Below, in pieces: positions 1-8,612 of a DNA stretch of 64,000 nucleotides. The notes beneath the pieces were generated by a model that saw only the letters and a list, made by a program, of their open reading frames with translations, did not search any database and was not told the DNA's origin. This stretch comes from CAG-873 sp910578365 (GTDB lineage: Bacteria > Bacteroidota > Bacteroidia > Bacteroidales > Muribaculaceae). The DNA is taken from NCBI GenBank assembly GCA_951635545.1, contig OX620685.1:2046001-2110000 (forward strand), given 5' to 3'. Each line of letters begins with the position of its first letter. Position 1 is the stretch's first letter. A program made the position numbers and the translations under genes.

Positions 1-122
1 TGCCCGGGGCGGAGCATCCGCTGGCAATACGCCGCGGACGCCAATACGAACTATGGCCCGGAGTGCCGCAGCTGACGCCTGCCGAAGACATTCTGGCCGA
101 AGCCATTGCAGTTATAATATGA
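1..122 (+). CDS. 3' end of an unidentified gene, partial at left edge
   Basis: Reading from base 3 there is an open frame of 39 codons ending in TGA at 120-122. Its stop overlaps the ATG of the portal-like gene at 119 (ATGA overlap), the usual sign of translational coupling in a phage operon. The visible tail is charged and then hydrophobic and has no motif I recognise. In tailed phages the gene just before the portal is often the large terminase subunit, so that is a guess from position only. Confidence 0.45.
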   Translation, partial: PGAEHPLAIRRGRQYELWPGVPQLTPAEDILAEAIAVII

Positions 123-574
123 ACAAGCACACAACACACGACAACCGACTTATATATGCCGCCCGCGACGCCTGGCTTGCCGCCGGCGACTTCCGCCGGC
201 GTCGCGACAGATTCAAACGCTATACCTATGGCGACCAGTGGTCGGACAAGATATGCGACGGTCCGTGGCTGCGCAGCGAGCGCGAGCAGATTTACCTCAG
301 CGGCAAACAACCATACACCAACAACCTCATTCGCCAGCTGGTGAAGACTGTAGTGGGTCGCTTCAGGGTTCTGGCCGAAAGCCGAGGCTATTACAGCAGG
401 GCCGGAAGTGCCCCGCGTATGCCCGAACTCGACGCGCGCCTGCTTGAAGAATTCCTTATCAGCGGCATGGCCGTGCAGCGCATAGGCCTTGACGGCGAAG
501 TGGAGAACGTGAATCCCCGTCTGTTTTTCATAAACGCCGTGAAAGACCCCTGTTGCCGCGACATAGAACTGATA
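119..574 (+). pseudogene. Phage portal-like protein, N-terminal fragment (gene split by IS982-family element)
   Basis: First 152 codons of a phage portal-like gene, joined in the ancestral sequence to 4516-5469. The start is the ATG at 119, coupled to the upstream stop; an upstream ATG at 53 in the same frame would overlap the preceding gene. The fragment has the portal-type segment YTNNLIRQLVKTVVGRF. The frame runs into the inserted element at 575. The target duplication is TGATA (570-574 and 4511-4515). Removing the element and one TGATA restores the junction residues I-E-L-I-G-Q-C-H-D without a shift and gives a 469-residue protein. A portal forms the dodecameric DNA channel at the capsid vertex. 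Identification rests on overall character and on neighbours, not on a search. Confidence 0.6.
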
Positions 575-762
575 ACGCGAGTTCGGGATAAGGAACACCA
601 TAAAAAAGTTGAATCGGCAGCTTAAAAAAGTTGCCGATTCTCTTGGTAATATTACTGATATTTAGTAATTTAGAGGTACTAAACAATAAATACTGTATCA
701 TGATTACCGAAAGTAAAGTTACTGAAATTTTTTGTATTGCAGATGATTTCTGCAAAGAATTT

Positions 763-1991
763 CAGGGCTGACGCATGAGATTTAACTATCCTTAAAGACT
801 TTGTACAGATATTCAGTGCTCCACATACATTTTTTGCGTCTTCGTTTAAGGCTGAGTTTATCGTTCTGCTTTTTAAGCATTTCCAATGCATACTTGCGCA
901 TCGCTGAAAAATTGACAGCGCCATTCTTGGCGCGTACGCGGCACATATCTTCCCGAAACGTCACGTCGAGATGCCAGTGCAGTTTGTTCTCGATACCCCA
1001 GTGCGCACGAATACGCATCGCATAGTAAGAAGCCTCATCTTTCTCCACGCTGCTGAGATAGTAGATTGTTTCACGCGAGCGGGCACCGTTCTCAGTACGC
1101 TCACGCTCCATCTTTATGATACGTTTAAGACCGGGCCACTTCTCGTACATTCCCTCCTGTTCCAAAAGTGTCGTATCCATAATTGAACAGGTTCTCTTCT
1201 CAACTCTTCCGTGCCCCTTTTCCTCGGTTGTGTATACCGATATTGGAGTAGTGCTACTAAAGATACTTTCCGTCAAGCCCTTGAGTATCGGCTGATTGTC
1301 TTTAAGCGCCATCAGATAGTCACCGCCCTGGAGTATGATCTGTTCTGCGATATTACGGTGGGTCCCCATTGCGTCGATTGAAACCAAAGCCCCTGTAAGC
1401 CATAAAGAGGACAATACTGACGGAAGAACCGTAAGTTCGTTGGTCTTGTCATCCACCGGCTTTTCGGCAACGCAGATTTCTGTTTCAGATACCCACGCAT
1501 TGAGGATATATAGTCCGTGGCATCCGGGACTCCTTGGATTTTCACCCCGAAGTTTCTTGCCGTCAATGATGACCTGATTGCCGCACAGGGATTCGATTAT
1601 GTGGCCTCGGCAGCAATCGAGACTTGCTCGGAGCTGAGCGGGATTGACAGACTCTACAACACGAAGTATCGTGTCACCGCATGGAACACCGTTGCAGAGT
1701 TTCAGCAATCCGGCTGCCTTGAATTCTTCCTCTCGGTCTGTAACCATATCCGATATGTCGTCACAGTCCTCACAATCACACAACACGCCGATGAGTGCCA
1801 TTCGGAGCACATCCTCGAGCTCATGTTTAACCTTGCCCAAGTCGCGCGGGTCTTTTACTTTGCTGAAAATTTCTATTTGCATACCTCTAATATATCTATT
1901 TTCAGCAATATATGCAATATCTGAAAGTTTATTTCACATAATCAGGTGAATTTTTGACTGAATTTGAGTTAAATCTCATGCGCCAGCCCTG
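763..1991 (-). mobile_element. ISAs1-family element, copy A
   Basis: A 1229-base element with ends CAGGGCTG...CAGCCCTG (inverted repeats of about 25 bases, one mismatch near each end) and an exact 9-base target duplication AAAGAATTT at 754-762 and 1992-2000. It is inserted in the IS982 transposase gene. A copy of the same length with an identical encoded protein lies at 27090-28318 in the opposite orientation with a different duplication, so one derives from a recent transposition. Confidence 0.93.
782..1882 (-). CDS. ISAs1-family transposase, copy A (366 aa)
   Basis: DDE transposase catalysing movement of the surrounding element. The catalytic triad sits in the typical ISAs1 blocks VIIDGKKLRGE (first D), VSIDAMGTHRNIAEQI (second D) and AHWGIENKLHWHLDV (E). 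The N-terminal part, DPRDLGKVKHELEDVLRMA, is the usual ISAs1 opening. Length matches the family. The gene is complete, so the element is probably active. The protein is identical to that encoded at 27199-28299. Confidence 0.95.
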   Translation of the reverse strand: MQIEIFSKVKDPRDLGKVKHELEDVLRMALIGVLCDCEDCDDISDMVTDREEEFKAAGLLKLCNGVPCGDTILRVVESVNPAQLRASLDCCRGHIIESLCGNQVIIDGKKLRGENPRSPGCHGLYILNAWVSETEICVAEKPVDDKTNELTVLPSVLSSLWLTGALVSIDAMGTHRNIAEQIILQGGDYLMALKDNQPILKGLTESIFSSTTPISVYTTEEKGHGRVEKRTCSIMDTTLLEQEGMYEKWPGLKRIIKMERERTENGARSRETIYYLSSVEKDEASYYAMRIRAHWGIENKLHWHLDVTFREDMCRVRAKNGAVNFSAMRKYALEMLKKQNDKLSLKRRRKKCMWSTEYLYKVFKDS

Positions 1992-2216
1992 AAAGAATTT
2001 GAGGGTGAGATGGCAAAAAATGCACTTCCGTCCACAACTGACACTCCAAAACGGAAAAGAAAGCGCATGATGTCGGATGCCGAGGTCATCACGATTCTGA
2101 TCTGTTTCCACTTCAATTCGTACCGAAACTTCAAGCACTATTATCTGGGATGTGTGCGCATTCACTGGAAGCATCTGTTTCCGCAGACATTCTCCTACAA
2201 CCGCTTCGTGGAGGTC

Positions 2217-3751
2217 CACGGCTCTTTCATTTAAACTAAAATAAAAAGCATGACTTCCCCTACCCGGTTCATTGTGAATCGGGCAATATTCTGTGTCTGT
2301 CTGTCAACGAGTTATTCTGGTGTCAAAATCTTATTTTTTTCATTTTTGGCTTAAAAATCGCATCAGCCGAGTAAAGCTCATTGAGATATGTCTCATCAGT
2401 TCGGCTATGCCTTTATTCTTATCCGATCGTTTTTTGCGAAGTCCTTTCCATATTGAGAACACCGAGTAAACTATTCTCTGTATGGTGTCGAGGTTTCGGG
2501 CGGCTCTTGTCGACTTACGTTTTATATTGTCCTGCTGGAGATTGTAGTCCAGGCCCCAGTGCATGCTTTCTATCGACCAGTGGTTGCGCACGATGATTCC
2601 GAGCTTCGGAGTCTTCGTAGGCATACTGCTGACATACAGGCGTTTTTCCGAAGTGCGCATCCCTGTTGACTTTTTGACTGTAGATGATTCATACTCTATG
2701 ATGGTCATGTTTCCGCCCCACTTCTCTTTGTCGGCGATAATGTCCAGTCCGTCATATACGCGGTAGGTTCTCGTCTCTATCCTGCCGTGGGCCAGTTCGG
2801 GACCTTCGGTGTAAGAATATACCGGTGTGTGTTCCACTAGCCTGTCCTCAATGCCGTATCGCAATGACGGCTGGTTGGCTTTGAGTTCTATCAGAAAGTC
2901 ACCCCCTTTCTTTCTGATTTTCTCGACAATGTCCTTCTGCATAGACATGGCGTCGGCTGTGACAATCTTTCCTGCGACATCTATTTTATCAAGAAGTATC
3001 GGTACGGCCTTTATCTCGTTGCTCTTTTCCTGACAGGCTTCGGTGGCGATTGTTATGCCGGTGCTGAACGAATAGGCAGAGACGATATCCGGGCTACGCC
3101 CGTTTTCCTGAACGGTGCCGCGCTCGGCTTTGCCGTCAATGCAGATTATTTCAATGATGCGGCTGGCGCAGGTCAGTCTTTCAAGGAATATGTCTGCGAA
3201 CTGCTGCATCCTGTCGGCCATATCCATATCGTTGATGCCGTTCTCCACACGGCAAAGCGTGGCCTCAGATGGTACGCCGTTCCTCAACATGCCCATTTTG
3301 TGTAATTTGTTGAGGTTGTATCTGCCGAACTCCAATATCTCGGCTCGTCCGATGCATCCGGCCATACGTCCGAGTATCATCAGCATGATGATATCGTTGA
3401 GGCTGTGACGGAAATTGCCTTTGTCCAATCTACGGAAATCCGGCACGGATGAGGCAAATGCTCGAAGCTCTTCCATGATACTGCGCCTTGTGTCAAATTT
3501 ATTGTGTACTTTTGCGGTATGATCAGGCGCATAGGCGTCAGTCGAACAGACTTGGTCAAGTGGCTTCATTTTTAGCGTAACTCTTTGATTATCACCTATA
3601 AAGTTACTAAAAATCTGTCACTTGACCAAATTTTTATTGTACTTATTCTCTTGAAAATCAGAGGTTAAAGTCTCTCTCCGTCCGTACTGCTCTCGCTATA
3701 AAACAACACATTTGTCGAGAATGAGACGAAATCTTAAATGAAAGAGCCGTG
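2217..3751 (-). mobile_element. ISAs1-family element, second type
   Basis: A 1535-base element bounded by inverted repeats CACGGCTCTTTCATTTAA and its complement, with a 9-base target duplication GTGGAGGTC at 2208-2216 and 3752-3760. Excision restores the IS982 transposase frame (NRFVEV-MPRCF). Its transposase is clearly different from copy A, so two unrelated ISAs1 lineages hit the same IS982 element. Because both disrupt IS982, that element arrived first. Confidence 0.9.
2340..3569 (-). CDS. ISAs1-family transposase, second type (409 aa)
   Basis: DDE transposase with the blocks IIEIICIDGKAERG (D), IVTADAMSMQKDIVEKI (D) and NHWSIESMHWGLDY (E). The frame opens at 3569, but a start at 3476 (MEELRAFASSVPDF) would give about 378 residues, closer to the family length and to the normal N-terminus, so the first 31 residues may not be translated. 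The frame is intact. Protein similarity to copy A is limited to the catalytic blocks. Confidence 0.93.
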   Translation of the reverse strand: MKPLDQVCSTDAYAPDHTAKVHNKFDTRRSIMEELRAFASSVPDFRRLDKGNFRHSLNDIIMLMILGRMAGCIGRAEILEFGRYNLNKLHKMGMLRNGVPSEATLCRVENGINDMDMADRMQQFADIFLERLTCASRIIEIICIDGKAERGTVQENGRSPDIVSAYSFSTGITIATEACQEKSNEIKAVPILLDKIDVAGKIVTADAMSMQKDIVEKIRKKGGDFLIELKANQPSLRYGIEDRLVEHTPVYSYTEGPELAHGRIETRTYRVYDGLDIIADKEKWGGNMTIIEYESSTVKKSTGMRTSEKRLYVSSMPTKTPKLGIIVRNHWSIESMHWGLDYNLQQDNIKRKSTRAARNLDTIQRIVYSVFSIWKGLRKKRSDKNKGIAELMRHISMSFTRLMRFLSQK

Positions 3752-4515
3752 GTGGAGGTCATGCCCCGATGTTTTGTGGCTATGACCATGTTCCTGCGAC
3801 TTGCATGTTTCGGAGAGTGCACGGGAATAAGTTTTGTGGACAGCACCTGCATTCCGGTCATTCATAACAAGCGCCAGTTCAACATGAAAGTCTTCAAGGA
3901 TATCGCGGCCAAGGGTAAGAGTACGATGGGATGGTATGTAGGCTTCAAGCTGCATCTGCTATGTAACGAAAAAGGGGAACTGATCAACTTCGTATTGACA
4001 CGTGCCAATGTGGACGACCGCAATGAGGCAGTCATCGACACACTGACTGACAGGGTATTTGGAAAACTATACGCTGACAAGGGATATATATCGCAGTCTC
4101 TTTTCGGGCATCTTTGGGATGATGGCATACATATTGTGACAGGTCTTCGCTCGAACATGAAACAGCGTCTCATGCCGTTCTATGACAGGATGATGCTTCG
4201 TAAAAGGAGCATCATCGAATCCATAAACGACATGCTGAAGAATGTGGCGCAGCTCGTCCACTCCCGCCATCGTAGTGTACACAACTTCCTCATGAACCTG
4301 CTTGCGGCAATGGGGGCGTATTGTTTCTTCGCCACAAAGCCGGAAGTGAACTTCGACTTTGAGGTACCCGAGTCAAACGGGCAGCTTGTCCTCTGGGATT
4401 AACAACACCAAACTGTACAAATAAATCAGGCGACCTTGAAAGGCCGCCCAATACTCTATGTTGTCTTTTGCTTGGTTGAAAATCATAAAGTTCTTATCCC
4501 GAACTCGCGTTGATA

Positions 4516-5469
4516 GGGCAGTGCCACGACATGAGCTTGCCCGAAGTGTACGCCCGCTTCGGCCACGGCAGCCTGGAGCGAATTAGCCGTCTGGCCGACA
4601 TATTCAGGCAGTCGGCGGCGCGAGGCGCCATGCCGGTGGACTTAGGCCTTAGCGATGACGCCGACTTCTTTACGCCAGCTCCGGGCAAGTGCCGGGTAGT
4701 GGAGATGTGGACACTTGATGCCATGAGCCGCCTGATGTGTTCCGAGCCCGACAGCGGCGATATATGCTACAGGCCTATTGACGAACTCGACAGCATACAT
4801 GCCGAAAACGACCGCCGCATACGCAATGGTCTGGAGCCGGTCGAGGTTGTGCCCGACATACAGTTTGTGTGGAACTGCCGCTGGTACAGCCCCTCGGGCG
4901 AGTTGCTCGACAGCTGTCGCTCGCCTTACGCACACGGTTCGCACCCCTATGTGCTGCGGCTGTATCCGCTTACCGACGGCGAGATACACCCCTTTGTGGA
5001 GGATGTGATAGATCAGCAGCGCTACATCAACCGCCTGATTATGATGATTGACAAGATGATGGCCTCGGCAGCCAAGGGCGTGCTGCTGTTTCCTGTCGAC
5101 CAGCTGCCCGAGGATATGAAGTGGGAAGAGGTGTTCGATACCTGGGCGCGCAGCGACGGCGTGATTCCGATTACAGGCCGCGGAACTTCGCTGCCTCAGC
5201 AGGTGGTGACACCCACCGACGGGGTAGGGGCATACCGCCTGCTGGAACTGCAGATGAAACTGTTCGACAATATAAGCGGAGTGGGCGATGCCCTGCAAGG
5301 CCGTAGCATAGGCGGTACGGCGGGTGCCGCTCTCTACGACAGGCAGGTGGAGAACGCCACCATAGCCATGGGCGACCTGCTCGAAACCTTTGCATCGCTG
5401 ATTGAAGAACGATCTAAAATATTGGAGGTATGCAGCGCAAGGAATTCTGCGAGGCCTTCGCTCAGATGA
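4516..5469 (+). pseudogene. Phage portal-like protein, C-terminal fragment
   Basis: Remaining 317 codons of the split portal-like gene. It contains QRYINRLIMMIDKMM, a helix-rich segment typical of portal clips and stems, and ends in a region (VGDALQGRSIGG...ALYDRQVENATIAMGDLL) like the tail of portal proteins that follow the P22-type plan. The final TGA (5467-5469) overlaps ATG codons of the next gene. Without the IS the gene would encode 469 residues. Expression of this half alone would require an internal start; the first in-frame ATG is in CHDMSLPE. Function is inferred from character and prophage context. Confidence 0.6.
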
Positions 5470-5804
5470 GCCGGCGCCCCGACGTGCTGGCCCGGCGGCT
5501 TGGCCGCGACGCCATAATCAATCTGACCATACAAAACAGCCGGCCGCCAGACTTCGGGGTGGAATACGATACCGCAATAGTGATGGTGGGACGCCTGCGG
5601 CGCGAACGTCCCGACATGAGCGACGAAACCCGTCCGCGCCGCCTCTTCTGGCGCGAGATGCTCGAGCGAGTTGACCGTCTGATGGCTCCGCCGCACAATC
5701 TGCGCCTTGGCGAGGCAGTGCAGAAAGTACTTGCCTATCAGCGGCCTTCGCGCTGGTATATGAGTCATGCGGCAGCAAAACGCATGCTTGCCGATGAAGA
5801 ATAA
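5430..5804 (+). CDS. Unknown prophage-type protein (124 aa)
   Basis: I do not recognise this protein. It is rich in arginine, leucine and alanine, has no signal peptide or membrane segment, and looks helical. Two starts are possible: ATG 5430, which overlaps the portal gene by 40 bases, or ATG 5466, which overlaps its stop as ATGA and would give 112 residues. The order portal, small protein, small protein fits a phage structural operon. No cysteine or metal site stands out apart from one Cys near the N-terminus of the longer form. Confidence 0.6.
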   Translation: MQRKEFCEAFAQMSRRPDVLARRLGRDAIINLTIQNSRPPDFGVEYDTAIVMVGRLRRERPDMSDETRPRRLFWREMLERVDRLMAPPHNLRLGEAVQKVLAYQRPSRWYMSHAAAKRMLADEE

Positions 5805-5828
5805 CTGCCTATAATTTTTTAAACAGAC

Positions 5829-6266
5829 ATGAGAATTACTATTTCGATAAACGATATAACCAAGCGTATCTACGCCATATCGGCCGTCAGGGCCGTGAAT
5901 GCGTCGGACGGCCAAAAAACGGCAGTACTGACGCGCGACAATGCCCTACTGCTCAGGCGCCTTATCTGCGACAGTTTCATGCACACGGTAGGAGAGCTGG
6001 CCGCAAGTGTGACAGACTTCTCACCGCCTGAGTCCGATGACAGCAGCAGCGACATATTGTGGATAGATCTTGACTGCGAATCGCCGGCGCCCGGAGTTGC
6101 CGGCGAAAGTCTGGCCGCTGCGGTTCTGGGCACAGTCCTTTCGCTGGCCTTTTCGGGCAGTTTCGGCTCTGAATCCGACGAATATGCCGTGGCAGCAGCC
6201 GGTGCCATCCGAAATCTGCGGCGAGCCACGGCCCGTTGCGGGCGTCTGCGCAGGCATATATGCTGA
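5829..6266 (+). CDS. Unknown prophage-type protein (145 aa)
   Basis: Unrecognised protein starting MRITISINDITKRIYAIS, 24 bases after the preceding stop and so probably co-transcribed. The middle is acidic and serine-rich (FSPPESDDSSSD), followed by an alanine-rich hydrophobic stretch and a basic C-terminus (RRATARCGRLRRHIC). It is the last gene of the phage-like segment; the IS30-family element begins about 40 bases after its stop. Whether the prophage once extended further is not visible. Confidence 0.6.
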   Translation: MRITISINDITKRIYAISAVRAVNASDGQKTAVLTRDNALLLRRLICDSFMHTVGELAASVTDFSPPESDDSSSDILWIDLDCESPAPGVAGESLAAAVLGTVLSLAFSGSFGSESDEYAVAAAGAIRNLRRATARCGRLRRHIC

Positions 6267-6290
6267 GTCGTATATTTCGCGACTATGCAA

Positions 6291-6307
6291 TTGTGTGATT
6301 GTGTTGA
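6291..6307 (+). repeat. Left copy of 17-base direct repeat flanking IS30-family element
   Basis: TTGTGTGATTGTGTTGA occurs here and again at 7492-7508, immediately outside the element. With the TGC just before each copy the match extends to about 21 bases with one indel. This is best read as an unusually long target duplication. Confidence 0.75.
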
Positions 6308-7487
6308 AGATTCCAAATCGAAGTGCAAAACTTTGAGATGGGCATTAGTCGTTCTCCTCTCTCCTTCTGGCGAGGGGATGCCCAAGCGGCGGGGGCGGCC
6401 TAAACCGCCCCCAAGAGCGGACAGCAGCAGAACATACTGGCAATACAAAATAAAAAAGGAGACCGAAGTCTCCCTGAGATTAACTAACTTTGTATTGCTT
6501 ATGTACAGACAATTAACCTCGCAGCAAAGGTCGCAAATTTTTGCCTTACTGCAAAGAAAGACTCAGAGAAAAGAAATCGCCCTCATAGTGGGGTGCAGTC
6601 AGTCAACGCTTTGTCGTGAACTGAAGCGCAATTCCACAACCAAAGGCAACTATCTGTGGAAAAAGGCTCATGCCAAAGCCCTTGAACGCAGAAAGCGCAC
6701 CACATCCAACCAGAGGCTCGACAGCGTGTTGGTGTGGCGTATAAAACAGATGATTATTGACCACCAATGGTCACCAGAACAAATTCGTGGCGTGTTGGCC
6801 AAGGAAGGTGTTTCCGTATCCATACAGACCATTTACAACATTATAAACGCTGATGAAAGCGGGATACTGCGCCGTCACCGCAGACATCCCAACTTCAGAC
6901 GAAGACCAAAAGGCGAACGCAAACCCACTAAAGCCACCAACATACCAAACCGCACAAGCATACACGACAGACCGGCCGAGGCCGACGGCAGACGCTTTGG
7001 CGATTTTGAGATGGATCTTATTGTTGATGCCTACGGGCACGCGATTCTAGTGCTGCTTGAACGCATGACTGGCTTTGTGATGATGGAGAAACTACCTTAC
7101 GGAAAAAGAGCCAAGCCATTGTCAAAGACTGTCGTGAGAATGCTGTACGCATACCGTAAATATCTTAAAACCATCACTACTGACAACGGCAGCGAGTTCG
7201 CGGCACACCTCGACATCACCGCCGGATTACGCATCAAAGGTCTTGATGATGTGACTGTTTACTTTGCCGACAGCTACTGCTCATGGCAGAAAGGAGCGGT
7301 CGAAAACATCAACAAACTCATCCGCCAATACATCCCCAAAAAGTCAAATTTCAATGATTTCACTGACCTATACATCAAGAATGTCGCAAAGAAACTAAAC
7401 CTCAGGCCACGGAAAAAACTCGGTTTCTCAAACCCGAAAACCGAGTTCTTCAAACAAATCGCTAATTTTGCACTTGCCAGTTGAACC
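6308..7487 (+). mobile_element. IS30-family element
   Basis: About 1180 bases, with imperfect inverted repeats of about 25 bases that share an AAGTGCAAAA core (left from about 6309, right ending about 7487). It carries one transposase gene. The leader contains two strong hairpins: GGGGGCGG...CCGCCCCC near 6391-6412 and GGAGACCGAAGTCTCC near 6460-6475, either of which could block incoming transcription. It lies between the phage remnant and the rplU promoter. The right end is about 30 bases upstream of the promoter -33 box, so rplU transcription need not be affected. Confidence 0.85.
6501..7484 (+). CDS. IS30-family transposase (327 aa)
   Basis: DDE transposase. The N-terminus has a helix-turn-helix (IALIVGCSQSTLCRELKRN, about residues 25-50) used for end binding. 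The integrase core follows with GDFEMDLIV (D), ITTDNGSEFA (D) and SWQKGAVENINKLIRQ (E), the standard IS30 arrangement. I chose ATG 6501 (MYRQLTSQQRSQIF) because it gives the usual N-terminus and length; the frame is open further upstream to 6285 but that part lies over the leader hairpins. Intact and probably functional. Confidence 0.93.
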   Translation: MYRQLTSQQRSQIFALLQRKTQRKEIALIVGCSQSTLCRELKRNSTTKGNYLWKKAHAKALERRKRTTSNQRLDSVLVWRIKQMIIDHQWSPEQIRGVLAKEGVSVSIQTIYNIINADESGILRRHRRHPNFRRRPKGERKPTKATNIPNRTSIHDRPAEADGRRFGDFEMDLIVDAYGHAILVLLERMTGFVMMEKLPYGKRAKPLSKTVVRMLYAYRKYLKTITTDNGSEFAAHLDITAGLRIKGLDDVTVYFADSYCSWQKGAVENINKLIRQYIPKKSNFNDFTDLYIKNVAKKLNLRPRKKLGFSNPKTEFFKQIANFALAS

Positions 7488-7491
7488 TGCG

Positions 7492-7508
7492 TTGTGTGAT
7501 TGTGTTGA
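7492..7508 (+). repeat. Right copy of 17-base direct repeat flanking IS30-family element
   Basis: Exact repeat of 6291-6307, directly after the right end of the IS30-family element and 27 bases before the rplU -33 box. Confidence 0.75.
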
Positions 7509-7535
7509 TTTTTAGCATAAAATGGTGCTGAAAAA

Positions 7536-7567
7536 TTTGGATAAGCAAAAAAAATACGCTACCTTTG
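7536..7567 (+). promoter_or_regulatory. Bacteroidetes promoter for rplU-rpmA
   Basis: TTTG at 7536-7539, a 20-base spacer, and TACCTTTG at 7560-7567 match the Bacteroidetes -33/-7 consensus exactly. It would give a 5' leader of about 85 bases. Confidence 0.8.
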
Positions 7568-7659
7568 CAGTCGAAATTTTCCGCAATAGGCCGGATGAAA
7601 AGAGAGTGCAATGCTAAAGCGCTCCGCCTCAGCGGGTTAATATATATGTTTATAATATA

Positions 7660-8019
7660 ATGTACGCAATTGTAGAAATTCAGGGACAGCAGTTCAAAGC
7701 CGAAAGCGGCAAGTTCCTGTATGTACACTATCTCGGCGACGCTGCCAAAGCAGGCGATACCGTAACATTCGACCGCGTTCTGCTGGTTGACGCCGATGGT
7801 GATGTCAAGGTAGGCGCACCCACCGTGGAAGGCGCAAAAGTAGTATGTGAAGTAGCTTCGCACAAGGCCAACTACGGTGGTGGCGAAGAAACAGAAACCA
7901 CTCTTTTTAAGGGCGACAAAGTTATCGTTTTCAAGAAGAAACGCCGCAAAGGCTATCGTCGCAAAAACGGTCACCGTCAGTACTTCTCCAAGCTTGTAAT
8001 CAAGGACATCGTTGCATAA
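7660..8019 (+). CDS. rplU: 50S ribosomal protein L21 (119 aa)
   Basis: Large-subunit protein that binds 23S rRNA. The opening MYAIVEIQGQQFKAESGKF and the basic block KKKRRKGYRRKNGHRQ near residues 90-106 are L21 signatures. It is longer than the Escherichia coli protein (103 aa) because of a loop before the basic block. It is followed after 20 bases by rpmA, the normal L21-L27 pair, and both share the promoter at 7536 and the terminator at 8333. It marks the return from mobile DNA to core genome. Confidence 0.98.
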   Translation: MYAIVEIQGQQFKAESGKFLYVHYLGDAAKAGDTVTFDRVLLVDADGDVKVGAPTVEGAKVVCEVASHKANYGGGEETETTLFKGDKVIVFKKKRRKGYRRKNGHRQYFSKLVIKDIVA

Positions 8020-8039
8020 CCCTTTAAAAAACACAGAAA

Positions 8040-8303
8040 ATGGCACATAAAAAAGGCGTTGGTTCATCAAAGAACGGCCGTGAGTCGGAAAGCAAACGAC
8101 TCGGCGTTAAAATTTTCGGTGGTCAGGTATGCAAGGCTGGCAACATCATCAAACGTCAGCGTGGCACCGTACACCACCCCGGCCTGAATGTAGGCATGGG
8201 CAAAGACCACACTATCTATGCCCTCATCGACGGCACCGTGCTCTTCACCGAAGGTCGCAACGGTCGCAAGTTTATCAATGTAACTCCCTTAGGCGAGGCA
8301 TAA
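8040..8303 (+). CDS. rpmA: 50S ribosomal protein L27 (87 aa)
   Basis: Large-subunit protein whose N-terminal arm reaches the peptidyl-transferase centre. The sequence starts MAHKKGVGSSKNGRESESKR, with no sign of the cleaved N-terminal extension known from Firmicutes, and contains the conserved GTVHHPGLNVGMGKDHTIYA segment. Second gene of the rplU operon. A strong terminator follows 29 bases after the stop. Confidence 0.98.
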   Translation: MAHKKGVGSSKNGRESESKRLGVKIFGGQVCKAGNIIKRQRGTVHHPGLNVGMGKDHTIYALIDGTVLFTEGRNGRKFINVTPLGEA

Positions 8304-8332
8304 GCGATAGACATCGTTAAAGAAGCAAAAAG

Positions 8333-8365
8333 CAGAGCTGTAGCTACTACAGCTCTGTTTTTTTT
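8333..8365 (+). terminator. Rho-independent terminator after rpmA
   Basis: Perfect 11-base stem CAGAGCTGTAG / CTACAGCTCTG with loop CTA, followed by eight T (8358-8365). Confidence 0.93.
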
Positions 8366-8612
8366 GTACCATCCACCGGCACTCGCTCTCTCCCACGTCG
8401 GGAGGGCGGCCGGGGAGTATAAGCACCTCTGAATGAACGGCAGCTGTCCGCCGATGTAACCTTAATGTAAACCTTAATGACGCTTTTTACTGAAAAATTT
8501 AGAAAAATCGCCAATAACTTTCACGTATATCAGAAATTATATTTATCTTTGCGATTGCATCGATTGGCAGATGCTGTTGTATCATTATAATGAACCAACT
8601 ATATACCGCAAT
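8366..8612. other. Intergenic region before the M6 protease gene
   Basis: No gene is seen here. It holds a GC-rich palindromic patch (CTCCC...GGGAG near 8391-8404) like other extragenic patches in this window, and a promoter-like pair at 8519-8551. Confidence 0.5.
8519..8551 (+). promoter_or_regulatory. Probable promoter of the M6 protease gene
   Basis: TATCTTTG at 8544-8551 is a full -7 match. The -33 box is only approximate (TTTC at 8519-8522, spacer 21). The leader to ATG 8613 would be about 55 bases. Confidence 0.6.

Larger units (their letters stand above)
700..4402 (+). pseudogene. IS982-family transposase, interrupted twice
   Basis: Three in-frame pieces, 700-762 (21 codons), 2001-2216 (72 codons) and 3761-4402 (214 codons with stop), join into a 306-residue transposase once the two nested elements are removed. 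No other damage is visible. The DDE residues lie in the segments SGISFVDSTCIPV (D), YADKGYISQS (D) and IIESINDMLKN (E), and the C-terminal VHSRHRSVHNF segment is characteristic of the IS982 family. The gene was therefore functional until the ISAs1 elements landed. The piece from 3761 has internal ATG codons but would lack the N-terminal half and should be inactive. Confidence 0.85.
575..4510 (+). mobile_element. IS982-family element carrying two nested ISAs1-family insertions
   Basis: The outer ends are inverted repeats starting ACGCGAGTTCGGGATAAG on the left (575) and its complement on the right (ending 4510), flanked by TGATA on both sides. Removing the ISAs1 copies at 763-1991 and 2217-3751, with one 9-base duplication each, leaves a 1154-base element with one 306-codon transposase. 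Near the left end an inverted repeat (GAATCGGCA / TGCCGATTC, about 612-641) could shield the transposase from outside transcription. The element sits inside the portal-like gene in the same orientation. A degenerate relative lies at 56953-58011. Confidence 0.85.

Noticed and set aside
570..4515. TGATA as part of the IS982 inverted repeat
   Set aside because: TGATA occurs in the same orientation on both sides, not inverted, and one copy is needed to restore the portal frame, so it is a target duplication.
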